Source of the DNA: Simiduia curdlanivorans
GTDB lineage: Bacteria; Pseudomonadota; Gammaproteobacteria; Pseudomonadales; Cellvibrionaceae
Length of the DNA: 64,000 bases
Direction: 5' to 3'
Assembly: GCF_030409605.1 (NCBI RefSeq)
Contig: NZ_JAUFQG010000004.1
Span: forward strand, 124,001 to 188,000
In this document: positions 28,492-37,418 of the stretch, piece by piece
Position numbering within the stretch: position 1 is the first letter of the stretch
How the letters are laid out: each line of letters opens with the position of its first letter
The notes under the pieces: generated by a model
What the model was told of the DNA's origin: nothing
What the model saw: the letters and a program-made list of their open reading frames with translations, nothing else
Database searches by the model: none
Made by a program: the position numbers and the translations under genes

Positions 28492-28599
28492 TGCGTTTGC
28501 CCTCTCTTTTGCCCAGTGGTGATGAGGCTCTAGGTTTGTTGGCCTACAGGATGTTGTGAAAAACCAAAAATCAAAATAATAACCACGAGGTGTAACACG

Positions 28600-31500
28600 A
28601 TGTTTAAACGCTCCCAACTCGGGCTGGGCGTTGCTTTGGCCTGTGCTTTCGCAAGCTTCAGCAGCCAAGCAGCAGTGCCTGCAAAACCCGCTATCAGCTG
28701 GATGCCCACCAGTTTCGAAAATGGCAACAACCTTACCGTGCACTGGGATATGTGGTGGGGTGTAAATGGCACAAGCTGGACACTCACCAACAATGGCGCC
28801 GTGCAGTGTGAAGGCCAACTCACCCCTAACGGCCAAAACCAACAAAGCGCAGAGTGCACCAGCAACTTTTCAGCCGGCAGCCACGCACTACAAGTCGCGC
28901 TGTGTAATACCGATGGCTGCACCAGCAGTAACAGCTTCACTATTCAAGTGACCAACGGCGGCACCACCAATCAAGCGCCAACCGTTAGCCATAACGCCCC
29001 AACGTCCGCTAGCGAAGGCGATACTGTCACCTTATCGGCCAGCGCCAGCGACGCCGATGGCAGCATTCAACAAGTTGCGTTTTATGTAGACAACGCTTTG
29101 ATCGGCGCAGATACCAGCGCGCCCTATTCGGTGCAGTGGCAAACGACGGCCGGCAATCACACCATTCACGCCATCGCCACCGACAACCAAAATGCCACAG
29201 CGCAATCCGGCAGCTCGTCTATAGCCGTTACTGCCCTGCCCAATCAAGCACCGCAAATTTCCCTGGCTAATGTGCCGGCTAATTGGATGGACGGCCAAGC
29301 CGCCAGCTTTAGCGCTGTGGCCTCCGATACCGACGGCCAAATCAGCGCCGTGCGCTTCTATTTAAACAACGCGCTATTAGCCACCGACACCAGCTCGCCC
29401 TACCAAGCCAATTGGCAGGCGCAGGCCGGTAATCACAGCCTGTATGCGGTAGCAGTGGATGACGACAACGCCGAAACCCAAAGCGCCAGCCAAGCCTTCA
29501 GTGTGGCCGCCGATAGCAACGCCGCACCCACGGTAAGCTTGGCACCGCTGGCCAGCGGCATTATTGCCGGCGATCAAGTAGCACTCTCGGCGACGGCGAC
29601 TGACGCCGATGGCAGCATCAGCAAAGTTGAGTTTTATATAGACAATCAACTACTCAGCACCGACACCAGCCTACCCTTCGAAACCAGCTGGACCGCCAGC
29701 GCCGGCAGCCACACGGTGCTAGCCCGCGCCTACGACAACCAAGCCAAAACCGCCGATGCCTCACAGACCGTGACCGTGGCCAACGACGGCTCGGTGAACC
29801 ATGAAGACTGCCGGCCAGACGGCCTTTACGCCACACCCGGTATCGATGTGCCCTACTGCACCGTGTACGACACAGACGGGCGCGAATTGATGGGCAGCGC
29901 CACGCGCCGCGTCATCGGCTATTTCACCAGCTGGCGCACCGGCGGCAATGGCCCCGCCTACTTAGCGCACCAAATCCCGTGGGATAAGCTCACCCACATC
30001 AACTACGCCTTCGCCCACGTGAACAGCAATAACCAAGTGTCCGTAGGTGCCAACTCGCCCACCAATGCCGCCACTGGCATGGAATGGCCGGGCGTAGCCG
30101 GTGCCGAAATGGACCCGAGCCTGCCCTACAAAGGCCACTTCAACCTGCTCAACAAATACAAGAAGCAATACCCGCACGTGAAGACCTTGGTATCGATTGG
30201 CGGCTGGGCTGAAACCGGCGGCTATTTCGAGGGCGAGGGTCGCGTCGACTCAGGCGGTTTCTACACCATGACCACCAACAGCGATGGCTCGGTTAACAGC
30301 GCTGGCATTAACACCTTCGCCGATTCCGTAGTGACCTTCCTGCGCAGCTACGGCTTCGACGGCGCCGATATCGACTACGAATACCCCACCTCCATGAACG
30401 ACGCGGGCAACCCGCTCGACTTCGCCATTTCTAACGCCATGCGCGGCGGCTTAAACGCCTCTTACAATGTGCTGATGAAAACCCTGCGCGAAAAACTCGA
30501 CGCCGCCGGCGCGCAAGATGGCAAGCACTACATGCTCACCATCGCCTCGCCGTCGTCGGGTTATTTGTTGCGCGGTATGGAAGCGTTTAAATCGGTGCAG
30601 TATTTAGATTACGTCAACATTATGTCTTACGACCTGCACGGTTCGTGGAATCAATTTGTTGGCCCCAATGCACCGCTGTTTGATAACGGCGAAGATTCTG
30701 AATTGCTGAAATGGAATGCCTACGGCGGTCAGTACAAAAATATTGGCTACCTCAATACCGATTGGGCCTACCACTATTTCCGCGGTTCACTACCGGCCGG
30801 TCGCATTAACATCGGCGTGCCCTATTACACCCGTGGTTGGCAGGGCGTTGAAGGCGGCACCAACGGCTTGTGGGGCGAAGCGTCGCTACCCAACCAAGGC
30901 GAATGCCCAGTGGGTACCGGTTCCGGCGAAACCAATAAGTGCGGCTACGGCGCCATTGGTATCGACAACCTCTGGCACGACAAAAACGAAATGGGCGATG
31001 AACTGGGTGCCGGTTCCAACCCCATGTGGCACGCGAAAAACTTGGAGAATGGTATTCCGGGTAGCTATCTCGCAAGCTACGGCTTAGACCCAGTCAACAA
31101 CCCCTACCATCAGCTGCAAGGCACTTACGTGCGCCACTACAACAGCACCATGGCGGCACCTTGGTTGTGGAACGCCGAGAAAAAAGTGTTCCTATCCACG
31201 GAAGATGAACAGTCTATTAACCGCAAGGCAGATTACATTGTCGATGAAGGTATTGGCGGCGTAATGTTCTGGGAATTGGCGGGTGATTACCGTTTCAACG
31301 CCGGCACCGGCGAATACGAAATGGGCAACACCCTCACCACTGCACTGGCGGATAAATTTGCCAACGCACCCAAGTACGGCAATAAGCGTGCGGAAGTGGC
31401 ATTGCCCGGCGAGCAATTGGATATCAGTTTTGATCTCACCAATTTTGCTTTGGGTGATTCCAACTACCCCATCACGCCCGACCTAATCATCACCAACAAT

Positions 31501-32067
31501 TCCGGCGTAGATTTACCGGGCAGCACCGAGTTTTATTTCGATGTAGCCACCAGTGCGCCGGATAATATTGCCGACCAAAGTGCCGCCGGTTTAACCGTGG
31601 TGTCTAACGGTTCAAACGCGTCGGGCAATAACATCGGTGGTTTAGACAATAATTTCCATCGGGTTAAAATTGCCACACCCAGTTATTTAACGGTGAAGCA
31701 CGGCGAATCTTGGAAGGTAGTGATGAAATACTATCTGCCGGTTTCACTGCCTTCAAACTGGGAAGTAAAAATCGGCAGCCAACGCTTTGCGCTTTTACAA
31801 GAGCATCCGAACTTACCGGCGGGTACGGTAACGGGCGGCGGCACCGGTGGTGGCGATGGTGGCGGCACGGGTGATTGCGCCGCACAAAATATCGACCCAG
31901 CCAGCTACCCGGCCTACCCCCACTTTCCCCAAAAAGATTGGGCCGGCAACCCCTCCCACGCCAACGGCGGCCACCGCATGACCCACAACAGCGCGGTGTA
32001 CCAAGCCAAGTGGTGGACGGCGACCCAACCCGGTGGGAGTGATTGGGATTTGGTTTGTGGCTTCTAA
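28600..32067 (+). CDS. Secreted modular GH18 chitinase with ChiA-type N-domain and CBM5/12
   Basis: 1155 residues. Signal peptide 1-25; ChiA-type N-terminal FnIII-like domain about 26-120 (ISWMPTSFENGNNLTVHWD); three bacterial Ig-like modules (about 126-210, 214-305, 308-395, each with SDADGSI/SDTDGQI-like motif and VxFYxDN strand); GH18 domain about 435-930 with catalytic DGADIDYE (Glu594); a beta-rich C-terminal domain about 935-1085; a Gly-rich linker; and a C-terminal CBM5/12 (about 1100-1155, AVYQAKWWT). GH18 group A features fit a processive exo-type chitinase of the ChiA kind. It is secreted free, unlike the lipid-anchored enzyme at 10.6 kb. Transcription probably responds to the twin operator upstream; the gene is followed by a strong terminator. 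Confidence 0.95.
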   Translation: MFKRSQLGLGVALACAFASFSSQAAVPAKPAISWMPTSFENGNNLTVHWDMWWGVNGTSWTLTNNGAVQCEGQLTPNGQNQQSAECTSNFSAGSHALQVALCNTDGCTSSNSFTIQVTNGGTTNQAPTVSHNAPTSASEGDTVTLSASASDADGSIQQVAFYVDNALIGADTSAPYSVQWQTTAGNHTIHAIATDNQNATAQSGSSSIAVTALPNQAPQISLANVPANWMDGQAASFSAVASDTDGQISAVRFYLNNALLATDTSSPYQANWQAQAGNHSLYAVAVDDDNAETQSASQAFSVAADSNAAPTVSLAPLASGIIAGDQVALSATATDADGSISKVEFYIDNQLLSTDTSLPFETSWTASAGSHTVLARAYDNQAKTADASQTVTVANDGSVNHEDCRPDGLYATPGIDVPYCTVYDTDGRELMGSATRRVIGYFTSWRTGGNGPAYLAHQIPWDKLTHINYAFAHVNSNNQVSVGANSPTNAATGMEWPGVAGAEMDPSLPYKGHFNLLNKYKKQYPHVKTLVSIGGWAETGGYFEGEGRVDSGGFYTMTTNSDGSVNSAGINTFADSVVTFLRSYGFDGADIDYEYPTSMNDAGNPLDFAISNAMRGGLNASYNVLMKTLREKLDAAGAQDGKHYMLTIASPSSGYLLRGMEAFKSVQYLDYVNIMSYDLHGSWNQFVGPNAPLFDNGEDSELLKWNAYGGQYKNIGYLNTDWAYHYFRGSLPAGRINIGVPYYTRGWQGVEGGTNGLWGEASLPNQGECPVGTGSGETNKCGYGAIGIDNLWHDKNEMGDELGAGSNPMWHAKNLENGIPGSYLASYGLDPVNNPYHQLQGTYVRHYNSTMAAPWLWNAEKKVFLSTEDEQSINRKADYIVDEGIGGVMFWELAGDYRFNAGTGEYEMGNTLTTALADKFANAPKYGNKRAEVALPGEQLDISFDLTNFALGDSNYPITPDLIITNNSGVDLPGSTEFYFDVATSAPDNIADQSAAGLTVVSNGSNASGNNIGGLDNNFHRVKIATPSYLTVKHGESWKVVMKYYLPVSLPSNWEVKIGSQRFALLQEHPNLPAGTVTGGGTGGGDGGGTGDCAAQNIDPASYPAYPHFPQKDWAGNPSHANGGHRMTHNSAVYQAKWWTATQPGGSDWDLVCGF

Positions 32068-32115
32068 TAGAGTAAGTAAAAGCGTTTAGGTTTTTTTAAA
32101 CGTTAGGAAAGGGAA

Positions 32116-32139
32116 ACGGGGCTTAGTGCCCCGTTTTTT
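32116..32139 (+). terminator. Intrinsic terminator of the modular chitinase
   Basis: ACGGGGC/GCCCCGT stem with a 5-base loop followed by six T. An AT-rich hairpin of AAACGTTAGG type lies just before it. Confidence 0.92.
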
Positions 32140-32313
32140 GTTTGGCGTCTAGATCATCTATAGATGAAAACCATAAGAGCAAAAGCTAAGGCACCTACTA
32201 CTGAGATTATGGTTGGGCACGTAGGTCGACTCACCCAGCCGCTTCACCGCTCCATCAACGCCTAAAGGCGCCTACTTTTGGTGCTCTACCTCCTGCATAT
32301 ATGGACCCACCCC

Positions 32314-32583
32314 GTTTGCAAGACATTTGATTCTGATAATGGATAAAAGTCATTGCTCTCATATATCCGGCCTGTTGGTGGAAGTTTTTGTCCTCCTGGC
32401 CCCGATGGATATTTGCGCTCGTCCTCCTCATCATCCCTACGGCTTTATTAAAGCCAATGCACGGAACAGGTTTTGAACGAGCCGGTCTGACCTATCTCAC
32501 CATCCAATCAATCTATCTTTGCAACTGACGCGACGGGTTAAACTCTTGCAGTACGCTATCGCGTACTGTGATAAAACGCTGCT
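32314..32583 (-). ncRNA. Candidate guide RNA (seekRNA/bridge RNA) region of the IS1111-like element
   Basis: In the IS1111 group the guide RNA is encoded in the non-coding DNA downstream of the transposase. This 270-bp segment fits. On the minus strand it starts with a perfect 8-bp hairpin CAGTACGC/GCGTACTG (32549-32568), 15 bases after the transposase stop. Further short pairings and the repeat TCCTCCT (near 32390 and 32421) occur. RNA ends cannot be defined by eye. Confidence 0.4.
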
Positions 32584-33600
32584 CTATACCGCAGGGCGAT
32601 AGCGCTCGCCTTTTGCCATGATCACCCAAGCAATTCTGGCTAACTTATTTGCTACGGCGACGCAGGCTCGGTTGTGGCCTCTTCGCTCCAGTAACGATTG
32701 CGCCCAGCGGCTAAAGCGATCTGTTTTCTCCGCAGAATACCGCAGTACTGCGCGTGCCCCATGTATCAGCAAGGTGCGCAAATAACAATTACCTCGCTTA
32801 CTGATACCCAGTAACACGGGCTTACCACCCGTACTGTGCTGACCCGGTACTAAGCCTAACCACGCGGAGAAGTGTCGGCCATTCACAAAGTCACTACCAT
32901 CACCAGCCGCTGCATACAGTGCACTTGCGGTAATAGCTCCAATACCGAGCACCTCATCTAAACGCTGGCACTGTTCATTACCCTGATTAACCGCTTTTAT
33001 ACGTTGCTCGCAGCGCTCTAGGCGTTCGTTAATGGCTATGAGCTCATCGAACAGTTCTGCAAACAGTTCCCGAGCACCTACGGTTAAAGCGTTACTCCCG
33101 TCTTCGAGTATCAATGGCAATTCTCGTTTCAAGGTAGCAATACCCTTGTGAATCGCTACGCCATACTCCGCTAATAACCCTCTTATCTGGTTCGACAGGG
33201 CTGTACGCTCGCCCTTTAAACGCTCTCTTTGTCGATGTATGTTCTGAACATCTTGCTGCTCAATATTCTTAATGGGCACAAAGCGCATAGTAGGGCGTTG
33301 AGCTGCTTCAGCAATTGCCTCCGCATCGTTGTAGTCGTTCTTGTTGCCTTTGACATACGGTTTCACGTACTGCGGCGCTATTAGTTTCACATCATGCCCC
33401 AAGGCTTGAAGCTCTCTTGCCCAATAGTTGGCACTGCCGCAAGCTTCCATAACAACCAAGCAACTCTCTAGCTTGGCAAAGTAAGCCAAGAGCTGATGCC
33501 GTTTTAGTTGTTTCTTCTTTAACGGCTTGCCTCGTAAATTTACAGCCACTAAGTGGAAAACAGACTTTGCGATATCCAGCCCAATCGTTGTAATCTTCAT
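32584..33600 (-). CDS. IS110 family transposase (DEDD recombinase)
   Basis: 338 residues, apparently intact. N-terminal RuvC-like DEDD domain: GLDIAKSVFH (Asp9), VVMEACGSANYWA and NDYNDAEAIAE. C-terminal transposase_20 domain with LGIGAITASAL and the Ser motif region WLGLVPGQHSTGGK, RTLLIHGARAVL. It moves the element by a Holliday-junction-like mechanism guided by an element-encoded RNA (known for IS110/IS1111). ATG start with the correct N-terminal strand. Confidence 0.95.
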   Translation of the reverse strand: MKITTIGLDIAKSVFHLVAVNLRGKPLKKKQLKRHQLLAYFAKLESCLVVMEACGSANYWARELQALGHDVKLIAPQYVKPYVKGNKNDYNDAEAIAEAAQRPTMRFVPIKNIEQQDVQNIHRQRERLKGERTALSNQIRGLLAEYGVAIHKGIATLKRELPLILEDGSNALTVGARELFAELFDELIAINERLERCEQRIKAVNQGNEQCQRLDEVLGIGAITASALYAAAGDGSDFVNGRHFSAWLGLVPGQHSTGGKPVLLGISKRGNCYLRTLLIHGARAVLRYSAEKTDRFSRWAQSLLERRGHNRACVAVANKLARIAWVIMAKGERYRPAV

Positions 33601-33691
33601 CTCGACCCACTCCTCATTCTGTTAAATGGTATGTTCGTAACTTCCATTTTGGCTCATTGCGAAGCCGCTTTAGAAGTGGAGTGGGTCCATA

Positions 33692-34012
33692 CCATTATCC
33701 ATGCAGTCGTGCATTGAGTCGCTCGCGCCACGTCCTTGTTTGTGGCTTGCCTACAGGATGTAGGTACACTTGATGGACAGGACGTCCAAGGAAAGTGTTA
33801 GTGAAATGGCTGGGCAAACTACCTTTTGAGCCCCTTGCTAAAATCCGCGAGTTTGAGTGAGACAGCGGCAGAGGTTAACCAAATGCATCTATATAGACAC
33901 AAATGGAAGTAGTTGTGGCAGAATCAGGGCTTTGAAGTGGTTGATTCATAAATGCATGCCTATATTTGGAATCGCCTATTGTCAAATTGTTCGATCAAAA
34001 GAGAGCATCTGA
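33692..34012 (+). other. Non-coding stretch between the IS and the island genes
   Basis: 321 bp without a gene. It holds two adjacent small hairpins, CTACAGGATGTAG (33751-33763) and GGACAGGACGTCC (33775-33787), in a GCCTACAGGATG context that also appears at 28543 in front of the chitinase; this looks like a short intergenic repeat family. The last 100 bp are AT-rich and should hold the promoter for the next gene. Confidence 0.5.
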
Positions 34013-34696
34013 ATGACAGGGAAGTTTCTTGAAAAACCTACAAATAAATTACTAGACGATTTTGGTGCTGGCAATGCCTCTCCCGGCTCAGGAAGTGCGG
34101 CAGCTCTTATGGGGTTACTTGCATCAAAGCTAACAATTACTGTATGTAAAAAAAGTATTGAATATGCCAAAGAAGAAAGTGAAATTAAAGCGTTTCAATA
34201 TATATTGGATCAAGTCGAGACACATATTGAACCGAAATTGAAAGAATTATTCGAAAAAGATGCTACAGACTTTGAAAGAGTTGTCGAATTATGGCGGGAG
34301 AGAACTATAGAATCCTCGACAACTAAAAAGGCAGCCATATCTCGTGAAGCTAATAGATTACTTGAAAACGCTACAGATTATGTATTTGAGATTATTGAGC
34401 TCTGCATGACCTTGATTGACCATGGGGTTGTAGTGTTTGAAAGTGGCTGGAAGACAGTGCGAGGCGATTCAGGCGCAGCTATTAGCGCATCCATGGCTGG
34501 CGTCACCTCTGGAATTTTTATAGCCAATTTAAATCTTAAGACCCTGAAGGGCAGAAATTACGCCGCCTCAAACATTAAAAAATGTGATGAACTATACCAA
34601 AGACTGAATGTAAAGCAAACAAAGGCATTTAGTTGTGTTGTGTCGCTTAATTCAGAGGCTCTAGAGGCGATTCAGCTTGAACTTCCTGAGACCTAA
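34013..34696 (+). CDS. Cyclodeaminase/cyclohydrolase family protein (FTCD C-terminal fold)
   Basis: 227 residues, cytosolic. Begins with FGAGNASPGSGSAAALMGLL, the glycine-rich helix start typical of the formiminotransferase-cyclodeaminase C-terminal domain, then helical sequence including LFEKDATDFERVVELWRER and a C-terminal ISASMAGVTSGIFIANLNLK. In metabolism this fold acts on formimino- or methenyl-tetrahydrofolate. The gene is AT-rich (unlike the chromosomal background), isolated from any folate gene, and 148 bp upstream of a defence-like ATPase/HNH pair on the same strand, so its role here may differ from folate metabolism. Confidence 0.8.
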   Translation: MTGKFLEKPTNKLLDDFGAGNASPGSGSAAALMGLLASKLTITVCKKSIEYAKEESEIKAFQYILDQVETHIEPKLKELFEKDATDFERVVELWRERTIESSTTKKAAISREANRLLENATDYVFEIIELCMTLIDHGVVVFESGWKTVRGDSGAAISASMAGVTSGIFIANLNLKTLKGRNYAASNIKKCDELYQRLNVKQTKAFSCVVSLNSEALEAIQLELPET

Positions 34697-34844
34697 AAAT
34701 CTGTGGAAATCGCTATGGCGCAAAAAAATGTTTTAACTGGATATACTATGAAGAATAAGTCTGAGCCAATAAAAATTATTAGCTTGCGTAGTTAAATATA
34801 AACAAATTATAGATATTAACCATCCAGCACATAAGAGAACTCGC

Positions 34845-36080
34845 GTGGAGAAGCATTTTCAGAAAATTAGTGGGCTAATTCCCAACACACTCAAAAAAAT
34901 AGACATTGAGCTTAAGGGGCGAAACTTAATCATCACAGGTGGCAACGGCTCCGGAAAAACCTGCCTTCTGCGGGAGCTTCATCGAAAGGCCGAACTATTG
35001 ATAGTACAAAAGAGAATGGCTGATTTAGAGCAGATTCGGACTCATCACAATAACTTCAAGAATTTATTGGCTTCGGAAACAAAAGGCTCTAGCCAATATG
35101 ATCGAACCCAGAAGAACTTGGATAGCTACCGAAATCAACTCGATGAAATAGAGTCTGGTCTGAAACTAGATATAAACAATAGTATAGAATTTTCTGCCAA
35201 CTTAGGTGAACGAACAGCTGTGCTTAAAATGTTCGAAGCAAAGAGAACCTCTTCAATTGCACATGCTGACACTGCGAAGGGGATAGACACAGAAAAGCAA
35301 CAAGCAGCGTCGAACAAAACGCACAATCAAAGTTTTGGTAATAGCTTGGAGCAGCACCTTGTCAACTTGAGAAACAGGAGATCTTTAGCAATAACTGAAG
35401 ACAAAAATGAGTCCCTAGCACAAAATATATCTAGCTGGTTTATGGGTTTTGAGAAAAACCTACAAATTTTGCTTGAAGATAAAACAGCAAAGCTAAATTT
35501 CAATTCAAACACGCTGAAATTCACCATAGCTCAAGAAGGAAAACCAGAGTATACATTCCAGTCACTATCTTCAGGGTATCAAGCTATTTTTGAAATATAT
35601 GCTGACTTATTAATGCGCACCGAGTACTTCGAAATAACCCCAGAAAATCTGACAGGGGTTGTTTTTATCGATGAAATTGATGCTCACCTGCACGTATCTT
35701 TGCAACGCTTGATCTTTCCATTTTTCACGAAGTCATTTCCAAATGTACAATTTTTAGTCACAACACACTCACCTTTTGTGCTTACATCTGCTGAGGACAC
35801 GGTAATATTTGACCTAACAAGGAACTCTCAGGTTGACGAGGACATTTCGATGTACTCATACTCAGCAATCATTCAGGGGTTACTCGGAGCTAAGCCAACA
35901 TCCTTATTACTGGAAGAATCGATAAATGAAATTGCAGAGATCATTAACTCAGATAATATCGACTATTCAAGGCTAGAAATTTTGGTAAACAAATTGAAAC
36001 CTAATGAAGATAAACTTGATAGCAAATCAAAATCCTTCTTCTTGATGGGCGAAAATGCCCTTCTAGATAAGGAGTCATAA
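34845..36080 (+). CDS. AAA/ABC-type ATPase of a Septu-like (PtuA-like) pair
   Basis: 411 residues from a GTG after AAGAGA. Walker A GGNGSGKT (32-39), a long charged coiled-coil insertion (about 45-200), signature-like QSLSSGYQ, Walker B GVVFIDEIDAH (Asp276, Glu277) and an H-switch VTTHSPF (His308). This SMC/Rad50-like layout with an internal coiled coil is that of PtuA and other OLD-like ATPases without a TOPRIM domain. The stop touches the start of the HNH gene (0 bp gap), the arrangement of Septu systems, in which ATPase and nuclease form a complex that cuts DNA during phage infection. Function inferred from fold and neighbour. Confidence 0.85.
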   Translation: MEKHFQKISGLIPNTLKKIDIELKGRNLIITGGNGSGKTCLLRELHRKAELLIVQKRMADLEQIRTHHNNFKNLLASETKGSSQYDRTQKNLDSYRNQLDEIESGLKLDINNSIEFSANLGERTAVLKMFEAKRTSSIAHADTAKGIDTEKQQAASNKTHNQSFGNSLEQHLVNLRNRRSLAITEDKNESLAQNISSWFMGFEKNLQILLEDKTAKLNFNSNTLKFTIAQEGKPEYTFQSLSSGYQAIFEIYADLLMRTEYFEITPENLTGVVFIDEIDAHLHVSLQRLIFPFFTKSFPNVQFLVTTHSPFVLTSAEDTVIFDLTRNSQVDEDISMYSYSAIIQGLLGAKPTSLLLEESINEIAEIINSDNIDYSRLEILVNKLKPNEDKLDSKSKSFFLMGENALLDKES

Positions 36081-36743
36081 GTGTTCAAAGTCGTAAGAAC
36101 AGGTGAGCCTCCCGAGTGCTTGGCAAATAACCAATACAATAGCCCTGAAATCGTCCAACGCTTACGCGAAATGTTCCATGGCAAGTGCTATTTGTGTGAA
36201 CAAGCAGATTTATCAGCACCAGAAATAGAACACTTCGAACCCCATGAAGGCGATGACGGTTTGAAGTATGAATGGAATAATCTTTACTTTGCATGCTCTC
36301 GCTGCAACAGCGTAAAGAGCAATACCCACAGGAACCTTCTAGATTGTTGCTCTGATGAAATAGATGTAGTCAGAACCATTAAGTGCCTACCTCCTACCAT
36401 GCCAGATGCACCAGTTCAAATATCTGCCGCAGACCATGTAGAAGACCTCAGAGTCATCAATACAGTTGAGCTGCTACACAAGTGCTTTAACGAAAGCAAC
36501 ACAGCAATAAGAGGTATAACAAGGGAAGTCCTTGTAGAGAAGCTGTTTGACTATCTAATAGATCTTTTGACCCATAGGCGCACTATAGTAAATAGGCGAA
36601 CAACGCCTCACGAAAAGCAACATGCGCAAGAAAGAATCGAAGTTATGATCCAAGATAATTTTGAGTTTTCAGCTTTCTGGCGTTGGTACGTACTGAGTGA
36701 CACAGTACTAAGAGAACGCTTAAGTGACGCTATAAATTTTTAA
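36081..36743 (+). CDS. HNH endonuclease, PtuB-like
   Basis: 220 residues from a GTG directly after the ATPase stop. HNH/zinc core: C36xxC39, Glu-His motif with His51 (EIEHFEPH), WNNL with Asn66-Asn67, and C72xxC75 followed by Asn76 (CSRCNSVKS). The remaining 130 residues are helical. Size and order match PtuB of Septu and the HNH partner of retron ATPases. No reverse transcriptase is present nearby, so it is not a retron. AT-rich like its neighbour. Confidence 0.87.
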   Translation: MFKVVRTGEPPECLANNQYNSPEIVQRLREMFHGKCYLCEQADLSAPEIEHFEPHEGDDGLKYEWNNLYFACSRCNSVKSNTHRNLLDCCSDEIDVVRTIKCLPPTMPDAPVQISAADHVEDLRVINTVELLHKCFNESNTAIRGITREVLVEKLFDYLIDLLTHRRTIVNRRTTPHEKQHAQERIEVMIQDNFEFSAFWRWYVLSDTVLRERLSDAINF

Positions 36744-37091
36744 GATCGATAGGGTCGGATTCGATAGGGTCAGTGTCGTTAATTTAGAATCTATCGAGGG
36801 AATCTATTGGGGTCAGATTGAAATTAGGCTCGTCAATCAGAAGTTTTAGGGGAAGATCAGAGCAAAAATTAAATTTTTTAGAACGCTTGCAATTAGATCT
36901 AGCCAACAAGGATCGATGGGGTCAGTGTCATTCATTTTACACGACACATAAAAATTCAGATATTTTTGATTAATGTAAAAACTTTGACGTCGGGGTCATA
37001 CGAGGCATCAGAAGTTTCGAGGTCAGGCCGCACATATCATAGAACTATAAAATGTGTGACCAGTACTCGATATCTTCCAGTGAATTGAAAA
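36744..37091. repeat. Cluster of GGGTCAG-type repeats downstream of the ATPase/HNH pair
   Basis: 348 bp without a gene. It contains AGGGTCAGTGTCGTTAATTT (36767-36786), its close copy GGGGTCAGTGTCATTCATTT (36918-36937), and the left half of the 54-bp palindrome family (36809-36842: GGGGTCAGATTGAAATTAGG, then CTCGTCAATC). TCGATAG/CTATCGA (36761-36797) forms an inverted repeat around the first copy. These look like several decayed or nested small non-autonomous elements. Confidence 0.7.
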
Positions 37092-37244
37092 CTATTTAGC
37101 AGGCGCTTTACTGGCAGCGACCTTAAGCGCTAGCATGCGGGCGTTTAGTCGGAGTTTTGCTCTATCTATTTTAGCCAACAGGGCTTTTGCCTCTTCCAAA
37201 GTCTGCACCCCTTTGGTGTCTTTCGGCACATTACTCTTCATCAT
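37092..37244 (-). CDS. Small charged protein, unknown
   Basis: About 50 residues from ATG at 37244 (or the adjacent ATG at 37241), overlapping the end of the upstream small gene by 14 bp. Lys/Ala/Leu-rich helix (LEEAKALLAKIDRAKLRLNA). An upstream in-frame start would add 14 residues inside the neighbouring gene. Third member of a minus-strand set. Not recognised. Confidence 0.45.
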   Translation of the reverse strand: MMKSNVPKDTKGVQTLEEAKALLAKIDRAKLRLNARMLALKVAASKAPAK

Positions 37245-37413
37245 CAGAGTCTCCATGTTTTTCCAGCCGCTTAGCCTTAAGTTCATCGAACTGACCGCTC
37301 AGAATAAGTTCAGGATCTTCTACGTCCTTAATGGATTGCTGCCATTTCTTTAGTTTGGGTTTAGCCTTTTCAAGCCGAGCCTTTGCTTCTGCCAACTTCT
37401 TCTCATGGTTCAT
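37231..37413 (-). CDS. Small charged coiled-coil protein, unknown
   Basis: 60 residues, MNHEKKLAEAKARLEKAKPK onward with an acidic C terminus (DSDDEE). Five bp after the GNAT-like gene. High charge and helix propensity; could be an accessory or antitoxin-like subunit, but no family is recognised. Confidence 0.5.
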   Translation of the reverse strand: MNHEKKLAEAKARLEKAKPKLKKWQQSIKDVEDPELILSGQFDELKAKRLEKHGDSDDEE

Positions 37414-37418
37414 GTTGT

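Larger units (their letters stand above)
27959..28599 (+). other. Long non-coding region upstream of the modular chitinase
   Basis: 641 bp without a credible gene. It contains a large imperfect inverted repeat (28045-28157) and a twin palindromic operator (28438-28491). The remainder is C-rich and unremarkable. AACCACGAGG gives the ribosome site of the chitinase. Confidence 0.7.
32300..33691 (-). mobile_element. IS110-family insertion sequence, IS1111-like group
   Basis: The transposase gene is flanked by subterminal inverted repeats: TATGGACCCACCCC (32300-32313) and, inverted, GGAGTGGGTCCATA (33678-33691), one mismatch in 14. Such short subterminal repeats mark the IS1111 group of IS110. 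The element is about 1.39 kb, has about 270 bp of non-coding DNA downstream of the transposase gene and about 80 bp upstream, and sits 160 bp after the chitinase terminator. It marks the left edge of the AT-rich accessory island. Exact ends (IS110 elements lack clear target duplications) cannot be fixed without an empty site. Confidence 0.85.

Noticed and set aside
28235..28522. 95-codon open frame upstream of the chitinase
   Set aside because: No ribosome site, Pro/Ser/Leu-rich product and overlap with the twin operator.
32068..34012. tRNA gene as integration site for the island
   Set aside because: No cloverleaf or TTCGAATC-type arm could be found in the IS flanks.
34845..36743. Retron with ATPase and HNH effectors
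   Set aside because: No reverse transcriptase gene and no msr/msd-like structure beside the pair.
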